DNA of 64,000 nucleotides from Viridibacillus arvi. Lineage in GTDB: Bacteria; Bacillota; Bacilli; Bacillales_A; Planococcaceae. Location of the stretch: NCBI RefSeq assembly GCF_001274945.1, contig NZ_LILB01000001.1:843212-907211 (forward strand), written 5' to 3'. Below the pieces are notes generated by a model that saw nothing but the letters and a program-made list of their open reading frames with translations, had not been told where the DNA came from and did no database searches. A program made the position numbers and the translations under genes. This document shows, piece by piece, positions 35,930 through 44,836 of the stretch (within the stretch, counting starts at the first letter, position 1; the number at the start of each line of letters is the position of its first letter).

Positions 35930-35967
35930 AAAAACGTATGAAAATGTATATTTTCATACGTTTTTTT
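35930..35967 (+). terminator. Terminator of the CsxC-like gene
   Basis: AAAAACGTATGAAAAT/ATTTTCATACGTTTTT stem, 7 T. Confidence 0.92.
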
Positions 35968-36108
35968 GTGCGGTTTTACGGGATTCTTCCTTTCGCGATA
36001 CGCTAACATACACATAATGTACGATATTGGATGAAATGAGGGGTGGCTCTTGCCACATTAGAACTCATGGACAAACTCATCTGAAAAATGGCCTTTAGTA
36101 CAAATATG

Positions 36109-37257
36109 TTATTTATCGATTGTTTCTTTAAATGATTTTCTCTGAGATTTTATTTTATTAATTTCAACTTTTAACTTTATCGAGTCTTCATTTAACTCAA
36201 CTTTCCCGTTCTTCTGAAACTTTTTCCACGCCTTTATGTTTTTACGATATAAGTGCTCTGATAATCGATAAATGTCTATATCATTTTCCAATCCTTCTTC
36301 ATAGGTATCTTTCACTTCTTTTTCAACTTCCTTTATTACTTCCTTTCGAATTTCATCAATTGTTACTTTGTCCTTAAACTCACTAATATTAAAATCCAAT
36401 TTTATATGAACATCAAACTTCACTTTATCTTTATTAACAATTGGTTTCACTTTCACTTTTACTTTGTCTACTACCACTGTAAAGTGTTCATCTTCGTTTG
36501 GACCTACTTTGGACGTTACTTCTCCTCTCTTTGTATCATTTGTCATCCATTGTAAACCACTTGCCTTTTCTGCTGGGATAAAGCCTTTAAAGCTTTTAGG
36601 GGAAAGTACACCAACTCCCGATAATTCAACCTCGTTTTTGGTTTCTTTTTCTGTTTTCCACTTTGATATTGTAACGAAAGGAATACCTATTTCATAACTA
36701 GGTTCATTTAATCCAATAATCAAAGTTCGAAAATTAATTGGTTTAATAAAGGATTCTTGTTCATATGAATTTTCCGGATTCCCTAACTTTGACAAAGTTA
36801 TAGATCTATTGAGATTTGGCGTAGTCAAAAGTATATCTTTTACAGGATCCTTAGTACCGTAAACCCATATTTGATATCTCGTTTCTCTATATCGGATAAA
36901 AGCATCGATAACCTGATTAGCTCTTCCATTTTTCAATACTTCTTCAGATAAAATAACATAAGAAAAAAAGCCCCACAGAACCATTTCATCCATTGAATGA
37001 TATAAATTAAAAACCGCTTCATTAATGGTTTTACCTGAAGCATGCCCTACTTCAGCCTGCGGAACATTAGTAATGGGTTGTTCATTTTTTGCAGTAGTAG
37101 TAAAATCAATAATTTGAGCATATACCTCATATTTCCCGTCCTTATAATCCAACCCCATACCATGAAAATATAACATTCTTTCGGGTGCTTTTACATCCCA
37201 ACAACCTGTTAGGAGAGTCGTGAGCACAATAACTAATATCAATATTCTCTTATTCAT
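36109..37257 (-). CDS. Ger(x)C-family spore germination lipoprotein
   Basis: This is the C subunit of a GerA-type nutrient germinant receptor, a lipoprotein on the spore inner membrane. The 382-residue protein has a signal peptide with lipobox LLTGC (Cys19), the family N-terminal domain (WDVKAPERMLYFHGMGLDYK) and the large C-terminal Ger domain. I start at ATG 37257, which makes a normal lipoprotein signal; the frame extends 11 codons upstream. The A and B subunits are absent nearby, so this is an orphan. Confidence 0.88.
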   Translation of the reverse strand: MNKRILILVIVLTTLLTGCWDVKAPERMLYFHGMGLDYKDGKYEVYAQIIDFTTTAKNEQPITNVPQAEVGHASGKTINEAVFNLYHSMDEMVLWGFFSYVILSEEVLKNGRANQVIDAFIRYRETRYQIWVYGTKDPVKDILLTTPNLNRSITLSKLGNPENSYEQESFIKPINFRTLIIGLNEPSYEIGIPFVTISKWKTEKETKNEVELSGVGVLSPKSFKGFIPAEKASGLQWMTNDTKRGEVTSKVGPNEDEHFTVVVDKVKVKVKPIVNKDKVKFDVHIKLDFNISEFKDKVTIDEIRKEVIKEVEKEVKDTYEEGLENDIDIYRLSEHLYRKNIKAWKKFQKNGKVELNEDSIKLKVEINKIKSQRKSFKETIDK

Positions 37258-37429
37258 TTTTGACTTCTTTTGGACGTGATGTATCATCAATGAAGTTAGG
37301 AATTTGTCTTTTTAAATTGAGTGTAAACCAAAGAAAAAAAACATCTTCAGACTTCAAAAATGACTGTCTCAGTGTATTAAAATTTATTGACTCTTTGGCA
37401 TATTCCATCCCACTCACTACTTTCCGCAT
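37250..37429 (-). CDS. 59-residue ORF translationally coupled to gerC
   Basis: A short frame (MRKVVSGMEYAKESINF, then RQSFLKSEDVFFLWFTLNLK) ends in TAA overlapping the start codon region of the Ger(x)C gene (ATGAATAA). It has no strong ribosome binding site at ATG 37429. It may be a small germination-receptor partner, the stub of a lost A or B subunit, or chance. Confidence 0.4.
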   Translation of the reverse strand: MRKVVSGMEYAKESINFNTLRQSFLKSEDVFFLWFTLNLKRQIPNFIDDTSRPKEVKNE

Positions 37430-37591
37430 TATTATTTTACTTAGAATTAAGTTATATTCATTTTGTTAGTTATCACCAATAACAAGAAATATTATAAGTA
37501 GGAATTTATAATGTACATTTTCTGATTTTATGTAATTTTTTATTAACTACAAATTGAACACTGGTAGATCAATTAAAAAGCTTCGTAAAAT

Positions 37592-37630
37592 AGAAAAAAA
37601 CCTTCAAGTTATTAACTTTGAAGGTTTTCT
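37592..37630. terminator. Bidirectional terminator
   Basis: AAACCTTCAA/TTGAAGGTTT stem with T runs both ways. It ends the PepSY gene on minus; nothing else seen in 37430-37743. Confidence 0.85.
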
Positions 37631-37743
37631 ATTTCTATATTAATAATTCTTTCAATTACTGTGTTATCCATAAATAAGAAATAGTTAGTAAATGTACATC
37701 AATTTTTTCTTCACTTCAATGTTCAGAAATTGATACACGTATT

Positions 37744-39096
37744 TCATATCTTCTGTTTTACCATCATGAACATTTCTAATAGTATTACTAGAAGTAGTGA
37801 GATACCGAATAGTGGCATAACAATACCCAGCAAAATCATGATGATTATAAATCCAACAGAAACACCTTTTGAAGTGTTAGGCGGTGCAGAAAACTCACCT
37901 TTCTTTTTGCGAGATAGCCAAGTTTTAATACCCCAAAAAATGACGAAAACAAAGGCAAGACATACAATTAAATTAATAATTTTATTTGGCCATCCAAATA
38001 AATGCCCTTCATGTAAAGGAATTCCCCAAGTAAACCACTTAGCTAAGATACCATAGTCATCATAGCCGACTTTTGCGATCAACTTCCCATTATAATGATC
38101 AAAGTATGATGTCATTTCATCGTAAGGACTTACATCTAATCCAGTTACGCCTGTGTTACTACTTTTAGCAACTGTATAAACTCCATCTTCAGTTGAAGGG
38201 TAGACAATTGAATATGGTTTAGAAATTTCAGCATTCTCAACTTTTTTCATCAGTTGTTGGACACTTAGCATATTTTCATTTCCGGACATATCCATTCCCG
38301 ACATATTCATACCTTTGTGAAGTGCATGCGGATCATCATTAGAAGATGCCGGTGCTGCATTTTTTCGAGTAGCCCACGGAATTTCACTCATATCTGAAGT
38401 AGGTGGGTTTACTTGTAATTCTGGATTACCAATAGAGGGATGCTCTTGTGAGGCTATATAAATAAAATTCCCCATAAAAGCCGACCAAGGTAATCCGGTA
38501 AGGATAATGACAAGCATCGGAATAGTAATAATTGTCCCTATAAGTGCATGCCATTTCTTATTTTTTTGACGAGTAGAAGCATTTTGTTTTTTCTTCAAAA
38601 CCTTCCCTTTAAAAGTCATGTATACACCTGTAATTAGAAGGAATATAGCCCAACAAGCAGCTAATTCAACTAGATAATTGACAACTGTTCCTCCAACAAA
38701 TAATGAACTATGAACATTTCGCATGATATTTGCAAATGTATATTTCGCATTTTGGGTCCCTACGATTTGATTATGTTCATCTAAGAAAACATATTTTTCA
38801 TCGCCTTCTTTATTGCCCATCGTTAAACGTGTATTATATGGATCGTCAAGGACAATGATTTTAGATACTGAATATCCTGCATTTTGTTCTTTAGCTTTAG
38901 CTATTCCCTCATCAATCGTTAACTGTTCAGAATATGTACTATCACCAAAGAAGTAATCATCATATACATTATTTTCGACATTCGTATAGAACAAAAAACC
39001 AATTCCACTAAGTGTTAAAGTAAGTAGCAGTGGTGTAATAAATAACGCAGCATAAAAATGCCATCGCCAAAATCGATTATATAAACCCTTATTCAT
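37744..39096 (-). CDS. PepSY-associated TM (PepSY_TM) family membrane protein
   Basis: This 450-residue membrane protein starts with the family motif NRFWRWHFYAALFITPLLLT and has four main helices and two extracytoplasmic PepSY-type domains (ISKPYSIVYPSTEDGVYTVA in the second). Relatives act in iron-siderophore reduction or metal handling. An unusual Met/His loop (HALHKGMNMSGMDMSGNE) could bind copper. I use ATG 39096 with AGGAGG. Two inverted repeats lie just upstream. Confidence 0.87.
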   Translation of the reverse strand: MNKGLYNRFWRWHFYAALFITPLLLTLTLSGIGFLFYTNVENNVYDDYFFGDSTYSEQLTIDEGIAKAKEQNAGYSVSKIIVLDDPYNTRLTMGNKEGDEKYVFLDEHNQIVGTQNAKYTFANIMRNVHSSLFVGGTVVNYLVELAACWAIFLLITGVYMTFKGKVLKKKQNASTRQKNKKWHALIGTIITIPMLVIILTGLPWSAFMGNFIYIASQEHPSIGNPELQVNPPTSDMSEIPWATRKNAAPASSNDDPHALHKGMNMSGMDMSGNENMLSVQQLMKKVENAEISKPYSIVYPSTEDGVYTVAKSSNTGVTGLDVSPYDEMTSYFDHYNGKLIAKVGYDDYGILAKWFTWGIPLHEGHLFGWPNKIINLIVCLAFVFVIFWGIKTWLSRKKKGEFSAPPNTSKGVSVGFIIIMILLGIVMPLFGISLLLVILLEMFMMVKQKI

Positions 39097-39122
39097 TTCT
39101 TTCCTCCTAGAAATAATCCCAT

Positions 39123-39150
39123 TTTTATAGAACAATACTATTCTATAAAA
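39123..39150 (-). promoter_or_regulatory. Inverted repeat TTTTATAGAA-N8-TTCTATAAAA
   Basis: Perfect 10-8-10 inverted repeat, 27 bp before the PepSY start codon. It has no T tail and is well placed as an operator. Confidence 0.55.
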
Positions 39151-39162
39151 AAAAAGTGAAAT

Positions 39163-39180
39163 TTGAATGAAGTTATTCAA
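39163..39180 (-). promoter_or_regulatory. Inverted repeat TTGAAT-N6-ATTCAA near the PepSY promoter
   Basis: Perfect 6-6-6 inverted repeat overlapping a probable -10 (TTGAGA about 17 bp upstream as -35). Candidate second operator. Confidence 0.45.
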
Positions 39181-39451
39181 CTTTTTTATTTATTGTCTCA
39201 AGTATTTTCTGGAATAGATTTTATCATCTTGATAAGCTGATTTGAGTATTAAGATGTGAACAATCATTAACCGCTCCATATTTCCAATATGTTACAATAA
39301 CGAGACCCACTTACTCCTTTTCGCATTATAGAATTTAGCTCATTTTATTCAAAATAATTTAGCAAGATTAAGTGTAAATGAGTATATTAGTTTAAGTAGA
39401 TACATCTAAAATACTAATAGATTAATACGATAAATTTAGGGGTGAATTAAT

Positions 39452-39733
39452 ATGGAATTCGCGAATTTTGCTCTTGGTTTTATGCAGATTCTTGCTCTTG
39501 TGTCGGTATTATATTTGATATTTTCATTCTTTTTTAGGGATAAAAAAGAAATTATTTCGGTTATTTTTAATTTCATTTTATTAATAATGATAAATTATTT
39601 CGTAATTACTCAAAAGGATTTTATGTTTGATAATTTCACCAATTATTTATATGGATTTATAGTACTGTTATTACTTATGTATTTTGTCTTTTTTAGAAGT
39701 TTGTATTCATATATAAAAACAAAGGCAACTTAG
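39452..39733 (+). CDS. Small three-helix membrane protein
   Basis: This 93-residue hydrophobic protein has three helices (LGFMQILALVSVLYLIFSFF, IISVIFNFILLIMINYFVIT, YLYGFIVLLLLMYFVFFRSL). AGGGGTGAA precedes the ATG. The function is unknown. It lies alone between divergently and convergently placed units. Confidence 0.7.
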   Translation: MEFANFALGFMQILALVSVLYLIFSFFFRDKKEIISVIFNFILLIMINYFVITQKDFMFDNFTNYLYGFIVLLLLMYFVFFRSLYSYIKTKAT

Positions 39734-39811
39734 TTAGATTTACATCCGTATTAATAATGCTATTCCATGGATATAAGATTGCAGTTGAAACAATTTTTTT
39801 GAAGTACAAAA

Positions 39812-39850
39812 AAGCCATTCATCTAAGTTAAGACTAGATAAATGACTCTG
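39812..39850. repeat. Second copy of the dispersed GCCATTCATCTAAG repeat
   Basis: It shares AAAAAAGCCATTCATCTAAG and the following TTAAGACTAGAT with 26535-26566, but the 3' arm has changed (AAATGACTCTGG), so the terminator stem is partly lost. Confidence 0.7.
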
Positions 39851-39943
39851 GTTTATTTAATGCATGTGTTTATCCTAACTATTTGTTCATTATATGGAAG
39901 AACTATTCCCAATATAGATATGTAAATCAAATAGTCTTACATA

Positions 39944-41512
39944 CTATATAATCACTGATTCATTAGAATATTGTAAGTCTCCTACCGCCTTCACACGAAT
40001 TAACAATGCGTTGCCTGGTAAGTATGCGAGAGGGATGTCTTCAATCGAAATGATTGATATTGTTTTTTCATCTGCACCTGCTTTTAATGCTTCATAAGTT
40101 GCTAGATTCTTTGCATCTGTTATTGCTTCTTCTCGGTTCATTTTGTCTAAACTATAAATTCTTTCTACATCCCCACTCACTTGACCAAGTGCAGCTCCTA
40201 TAGCATTTGCAGCACCATAGTGCTCTGGCATAATGACTTCTGAAACCCCTTTCAATGATTTTGAAACTATGATACTTCCTCCACCTGATAAAATAAGTGG
40301 TACATCTTTTGAGCTCGTCTTCATTTGATCAATAGCATCTTCTAACATCTCTGTCATCTGCTCATTTACTTTTTCACAGAATTCAGTGGATAGATGTTCT
40401 ACTTGTTCTGCTCTATCTTCAAAGGCATACCCTAAACGCGTCACTATATCTGAAGTGGTTAGTACATCTCCACCAAAAATTATTGCCTTTTTCGTAATTT
40501 CGTAACCTACACTTTCTGGTCCAACAGTGATTTTTTCGTTATTATCAAGAATTCGAGTGCCTCCACCTAATCCAATAGATAAAATATCTGGCATTCTGAA
40601 ATTCGTATTTACTCCACCAATGATAACTGCTAATGAAGATTCTCTAGGAAACCCTTTTGATAGTACACCAATGTCACTCGTTGTTCCCCCAACATCCAAT
40701 ACTATAGCATCATCTAACCCTGTTAGGTGAGCTGAACCTCGAATGGAGTTTGTAGGTCCACATCCCATCGTAAGAATCGGATAGCGTTCTGCATACGCTG
40801 CATTCATTAAAGTACCATCGTTTTGGCTAAAAAACATTTCAGCTTCGATATTTAGACTACTTAATGCTTTAGAGAACCCATTAATAACAGTCTGACCTGT
40901 AGTCATCAATGCTGCATTTAATATCGTCGCATTTTCACGTTCAAGTAAGCCAATACTGCCTATCGCATGGGATAGAGAAATAGGAATATCTCCAAGCTCT
41001 TCTCTTACCCAAGCTGCCACTATTTCCTCTTGTTCTTTATTTACTGGGGCATATACACCTGAAATAGCAATACTTTCTGCTTTACCACTGATTTCTCTAC
41101 AAAACTTAGACACTTCTTCTTTATCCAACTCAGCTATTAAACGTCCATCAAATTCATATCCACCTGAAACAATGATAGATGCTACTTCAATTTTTTCTCT
41201 TATGTCTTTTGGCCAATTAGTAAACGGAGGAATGGCTGTTGTAGCTGGCCTGCCAATTCTTATAACACCAACTTTATCTAAACGTTTACGCTCGACGATG
41301 GCATTTGTACAATGGGTAGTACCAAGCATGGCATATTTAATATTGTTACTATCCACTTTACTTTCTCTCACCACTTTTGCAATTGCGTCGATGATTCCAC
41401 TTTCCACGTCTTTAGTAGTTGGTACTTTCACCGTATGAAAAACTTTTAAATCTTCATCTATTAATGCTGCATCCGTATTAGTTCCACCAACATCCAATCC
41501 TAAGCGATACAT
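39944..41512 (-). CDS. Hydantoinase/oxoprolinase-family protein (HyuA-like)
   Basis: This 522-residue protein of the actin-like ATPase superfamily has the N-terminal MYRLGLDVGGTNTDAALIDE, a central DAIVLDVGGTTSDIGVLSKG and a C-terminal VPLILSGGGSIIVS. Members open cyclic amides such as hydantoins or 5-oxoproline using ATP, usually with a partner subunit. Its ATG shares its A with the stop of the DUF917 gene upstream (TAATG), so the two are translated together and probably form a complex. Confidence 0.9.
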   Translation of the reverse strand: MYRLGLDVGGTNTDAALIDEDLKVFHTVKVPTTKDVESGIIDAIAKVVRESKVDSNNIKYAMLGTTHCTNAIVERKRLDKVGVIRIGRPATTAIPPFTNWPKDIREKIEVASIIVSGGYEFDGRLIAELDKEEVSKFCREISGKAESIAISGVYAPVNKEQEEIVAAWVREELGDIPISLSHAIGSIGLLERENATILNAALMTTGQTVINGFSKALSSLNIEAEMFFSQNDGTLMNAAYAERYPILTMGCGPTNSIRGSAHLTGLDDAIVLDVGGTTSDIGVLSKGFPRESSLAVIIGGVNTNFRMPDILSIGLGGGTRILDNNEKITVGPESVGYEITKKAIIFGGDVLTTSDIVTRLGYAFEDRAEQVEHLSTEFCEKVNEQMTEMLEDAIDQMKTSSKDVPLILSGGGSIIVSKSLKGVSEVIMPEHYGAANAIGAALGQVSGDVERIYSLDKMNREEAITDAKNLATYEALKAGADEKTISIISIEDIPLAYLPGNALLIRVKAVGDLQYSNESVII

Positions 41513-42600
41513 TATACTCTCTCCTTTTGTAACTCTTCAACTGGCCGATACTCAAAATCATATCCAAAATAATATGGTCCTACTGTTTCAATACCCTTTT
41601 TAGTTCTCCATTTACTATGACATGGAAAGGCTACAACCACTACTCGGGCTCCATATTTCATCCGCTCTGTTGTTATAGGAAAACCAGTCTCTGCATCTAA
41701 TACTGCAATTAAATCTGGTGTTGAACATAATAAATGCTCGCCTTCTTTGGCCACTAGATGCTCATTTTGAAAATCGATGCTAAAAGATCTTCCTTGTTCA
41801 TTTCGTATGCCTTCAAATATTGCCTTTCCTCTTGTAAAGCCTCCAACTAATCTACGTTCTATGTCTGTAACTTTTGCTTCAAACAATTGATAGCCTTTTA
41901 ATTCCTCTAACATTTTATTAATACCTTGTCGTTCCTTACCTTTGTTTTCAAGTAGATACCCGCCAATTGTTTCAGCTAATGTAAGGGTTCCAGGAATAGC
42001 ACTGCGCTTTACTTCCTTTCCTAATAAACCATAATCACAGATAGAAGTACTTCCTCCCATTTCTATCGTAATAACACGTGCTAGTCTTTCGTGCCAAACT
42101 CCATCTCGGGGATATAATACGACTACATTTCCTTTTTCATCAGACATAGTAACAGGTGAAGATTCTAAACCATCTAGATGAAAAGTGACCATTTGGGCTT
42201 CAGGGAAGGCACGTCCCATAGCATCTGCATCTAATAACGGTAAACCCTTTTTAGCAGCTGCAATAATAGGGAACAGGGAGTTAATACCCCCTATCTCAAT
42301 AGGCATCACTACGTCAACCTTTTTTCCTATCACCTCTTCAAACTTATCAAGTGGTGCAGTGAATTCAATTTCTGACGGAATTTTCTCAATCGTTACAGAG
42401 GGGGCACCCATCCCAGATATAGGAACCACTATCTGACTATCTTTTAACTCATCTAATGAGATCAGTGCAACTGGCCCATATTTACGTATCGCTTCTTTTG
42501 CAATCAGCTTTCCAATATAGGGATCTCCACCTCCACCAGTACCTAGAACAGCAGCTCCTAATGCAATTTTTTCTATAGCTTCTTCATCAATGTATCTCAT
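41512..42600 (-). CDS. DUF917 family protein
   Basis: This 362-residue protein has the DUF917 start EKIALGAAVLGTGGGGDPYI and DADAMGRAFPEAQMVTFHLD. DUF917 proteins are almost always encoded beside HyuA-like proteins and are thought to be the second enzyme subunit. It follows the NCS1 permease by 18 bp. Confidence 0.9.
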   Translation of the reverse strand: MRYIDEEAIEKIALGAAVLGTGGGGDPYIGKLIAKEAIRKYGPVALISLDELKDSQIVVPISGMGAPSVTIEKIPSEIEFTAPLDKFEEVIGKKVDVVMPIEIGGINSLFPIIAAAKKGLPLLDADAMGRAFPEAQMVTFHLDGLESSPVTMSDEKGNVVVLYPRDGVWHERLARVITIEMGGSTSICDYGLLGKEVKRSAIPGTLTLAETIGGYLLENKGKERQGINKMLEELKGYQLFEAKVTDIERRLVGGFTRGKAIFEGIRNEQGRSFSIDFQNEHLVAKEGEHLLCSTPDLIAVLDAETGFPITTERMKYGARVVVVAFPCHSKWRTKKGIETVGPYYFGYDFEYRPVEELQKERV

Positions 42601-42618
42601 TTTGTAAAGTCCCTCTTT

Positions 42619-43935
42619 TCATATTTGCTTATCGATGTTAAGTTGAGGAATTGAATCTTTTTGATTGGATAATTTCCCTAGTATCGTTTGTACAACAAAC
42701 CCTATTAAAAAGCCGTCTAAAGGAGGAACAGTTGTTAGAGAAAATAACGCTAGTCCCGTAGGTTGTGCCGTTGTCAAATAAGTAACGACCATTCCTATAA
42801 TCCAAGCAATAATTGAACGAGCAACTATTGGCTGAGCCTCCTGCTGATTCTCGTATCGTTTAAATTCAGTTTTCACAGTATAAAATTCAGAAACATAAAT
42901 TCCACCAATTGGCGCAAGAACTACGGCTAAAATATTTAGGAACGAGATAAATTGTTCAAAAATACCGAGAACTGCCAGGCTTGTTGCTATTAATCCTAGA
43001 ATAATGGTTAACAACTTTTTTGATATTTTCGGAAACACTATTGAAAATCCAAGAGACGAGGAATATAGATTAGTAGTATTTGTTGTCCATTGTGCCAGTG
43101 TTAATACTAAAATCCCTGGTATGGCCATTCCCAATATTATAAAAATTCGCATCATATCATCAGTTCCGATATAGCTTGTCAACAGAATGGCTATGATGAT
43201 CATAAAACTATTACCTAAGAAAATTCCGAAAAATGTGGAGATAATAGCATCCTTTTTGCTCTTAGCCCATCTGGAAATATCCGGTGAAATAGTTACACCT
43301 ACAATAAAAATACTGATAACAAGGGAAACTGCGCTACCAAATTTAAAAGCTCCTGTATTTTGAATTTCAACAGGGAATGAGTAGTCTTTTAAAGTTAAAA
43401 ATAAGGTTATTAACATGATGCCCAATAAAAGTGGCACGGACCACACACTTAATTTTTCAATCGCACGGAATCCATAAACAGCAGTTGTCATCATCAAAAT
43501 ACCACCAATAAAAGATAGTACCTTCACATTGATAGATAGATCAAACGATTCTAATAAAATAGTGTGGGCGTTTTCTGCAAAAAAACCTACTTGAACACCA
43601 AACCAACCTAATAAAGAGATACCAATAACAAGGGAAAATGCCAGTGCTCCATACTTCCCAAATACATACTTTGTAATCATAGAAGTGGACAAATTGGTTG
43701 AAGCACCTACGATTGCACAAATAGAACATAAAATAGCTAGAAGAAATGATCCTACACACACCGATAAGATAGCTTGATTTAATGCCATTCCGTTTGCTAA
43801 TTCAGCACCTAATAAAACAGAAGCTAAATCTACACCTATAGCAACTAATACAGAGAACATGGAAAACCACGATTTACGCAAATGTACCGGTACAGCTTCT
43901 CGTTCGTAATCTAATACCTTTTCACCTTCGTCCAT
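42619..43935 (-). CDS. NCS1-family nucleobase/hydantoin permease
   Basis: This 438-residue, 12-helix cytosine-permease-type transporter carries motifs AILCSICAIVGASTNLSTSM and SLLGWFGVQVGFFAENAHTI. NCS1 proteins import cytosine, allantoin, hydantoins or thiamine precursors. It is encoded with the ring-opening pair HyuA/DUF917, so the substrate is probably a cyclic amide or ureide. It starts 29 bp after the TetR gene. Confidence 0.88.
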   Translation of the reverse strand: MDEGEKVLDYEREAVPVHLRKSWFSMFSVLVAIGVDLASVLLGAELANGMALNQAILSVCVGSFLLAILCSICAIVGASTNLSTSMITKYVFGKYGALAFSLVIGISLLGWFGVQVGFFAENAHTILLESFDLSINVKVLSFIGGILMMTTAVYGFRAIEKLSVWSVPLLLGIMLITLFLTLKDYSFPVEIQNTGAFKFGSAVSLVISIFIVGVTISPDISRWAKSKKDAIISTFFGIFLGNSFMIIIAILLTSYIGTDDMMRIFIILGMAIPGILVLTLAQWTTNTTNLYSSSLGFSIVFPKISKKLLTIILGLIATSLAVLGIFEQFISFLNILAVVLAPIGGIYVSEFYTVKTEFKRYENQQEAQPIVARSIIAWIIGMVVTYLTTAQPTGLALFSLTTVPPLDGFLIGFVVQTILGKLSNQKDSIPQLNIDKQI

Positions 43936-43964
43936 TCATGTACCCCCCTTGTTTTTTCACTCAG

Positions 43965-44546
43965 TTATTCTTTACAAATACCATTCCAATAAATGTTCCA
44001 CGTCTGCTCAAAGCGCTTTTTGAATTTTTCTTCTTCGTAATAGTACAATTCCAAAAAGATACCATCCATTAAACAAAGGAACGAGGCAATTAAGTCATCT
44101 ACAGGTTGCCTTTTGATTACACCTTGCTCTATTCCTCTAGTGAAAATTCCCAATAGAATTTCATAATAGAATTCCTCCTTTTCGTTAAAGGTTCTTTTTA
44201 TGTCATCGTTTAATTCATGAGGTAGGAAAAAAGCAAGCCTCATATATGCCGCTGTTTTTTCAGGTTTACTCAAATGATAGTCACTTACATCCTTTATCAT
44301 TTGATAAAGCAATTGCTTTACAGTCGCATTCTCCAAATTTGCCATCGACAGTTTAATGAATTGAAATTGATCATCCAACAAATCATTATATACAGCCATA
44401 AACAGATCTTCTTTGCCCTTATAAAACGCATAAATGGACGGTGTTTTTATACCTACTTCCGTAGCAATACTTGCAAGTGTGGCTCGTTCATACCCTTTTT
44501 CAGCTAATTGTTTACAAGCAACTTCTTTAATTTTGTTTTTCGTCAT
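43965..44546 (-). CDS. TetR-family transcriptional regulator
   Basis: This 193-residue regulator has helix-turn-helix ATLASIATEVGIKTPSIYAF in the N-terminal 50 residues and a helical ligand-binding domain. I take ATG 44546 (AGGTGA 7 bases upstream) over the GTG at 44552. It is the first gene of the NCS1-DUF917-HyuA operon; the operator next to it overlaps the ribosome binding site, so it most likely represses the entire operon until substrate appears. Confidence 0.92.
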   Translation of the reverse strand: MTKNKIKEVACKQLAEKGYERATLASIATEVGIKTPSIYAFYKGKEDLFMAVYNDLLDDQFQFIKLSMANLENATVKQLLYQMIKDVSDYHLSKPEKTAAYMRLAFFLPHELNDDIKRTFNEKEEFYYEILLGIFTRGIEQGVIKRQPVDDLIASFLCLMDGIFLELYYYEEEKFKKRFEQTWNIYWNGICKE

Positions 44547-44555
44547 GTTCACATC

Positions 44556-44576
44556 ACCTAACTAATTTAGTTAGGT
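44556..44576 (-). promoter_or_regulatory. TetR operator ACCTAACTA-N3-TAGTTAGGT
   Basis: Perfect 9-3-9 inverted repeat between the -10 box and the start codon; its proximal arm is itself the Shine-Dalgarno AGGT. Confidence 0.8.
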
Positions 44577-44578
44577 AA

Positions 44579-44607
44579 ATTATAATTTAAGTTTTCTAAA
44601 TATTCAA
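44579..44607 (-). promoter_or_regulatory. Promoter of the TetR-NCS1-DUF917-HyuA operon
   Basis: TTGAAT and TATAAT spaced 17 bp on minus, with the operator immediately downstream. Confidence 0.8.
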
Positions 44608-44693
44608 TATTTTTTTGAAATAGAATTTCTCATACTATTATTTAATATGTTTTCTTTAATATATCTCTTTAAGCTACTTTTTAAGGCAAATTA

Positions 44694-44734
44694 AAAGAAT
44701 CCATTTTGATATTATTAATCAAAATGGATTCCTT
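44694..44734. terminator. Hairpin AAGAATCCATTTTGAT, probable terminator
   Basis: Perfect 16-bp stem around a short AT loop; it backs up the terminator at 44761. Confidence 0.6.
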
Positions 44735-44760
44735 AGTTGTAACTAGAGATTAAGCTCAAA

Positions 44761-44814
44761 CAACAAAAGTGCTGAAGTTAAGCAGAATCTCTGCTAGCTT
44801 CAGCACTTTTGTTG
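44761..44814 (-). terminator. Terminator of the sodium symporter gene
   Basis: 17-bp stem CAACAAAAGTGCTGAAG with its complement, plus inner AGCAGA/TCTGCT. Confidence 0.85.
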
Positions 44815-44836
44815 CTTTTTTTAAAACAGCTTTTTA

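Noticed and set aside
39123-39180. Fur box upstream of the PepSY gene
   Set aside because: The repeats do not match the GATAATGATTATCATTATC consensus well enough.
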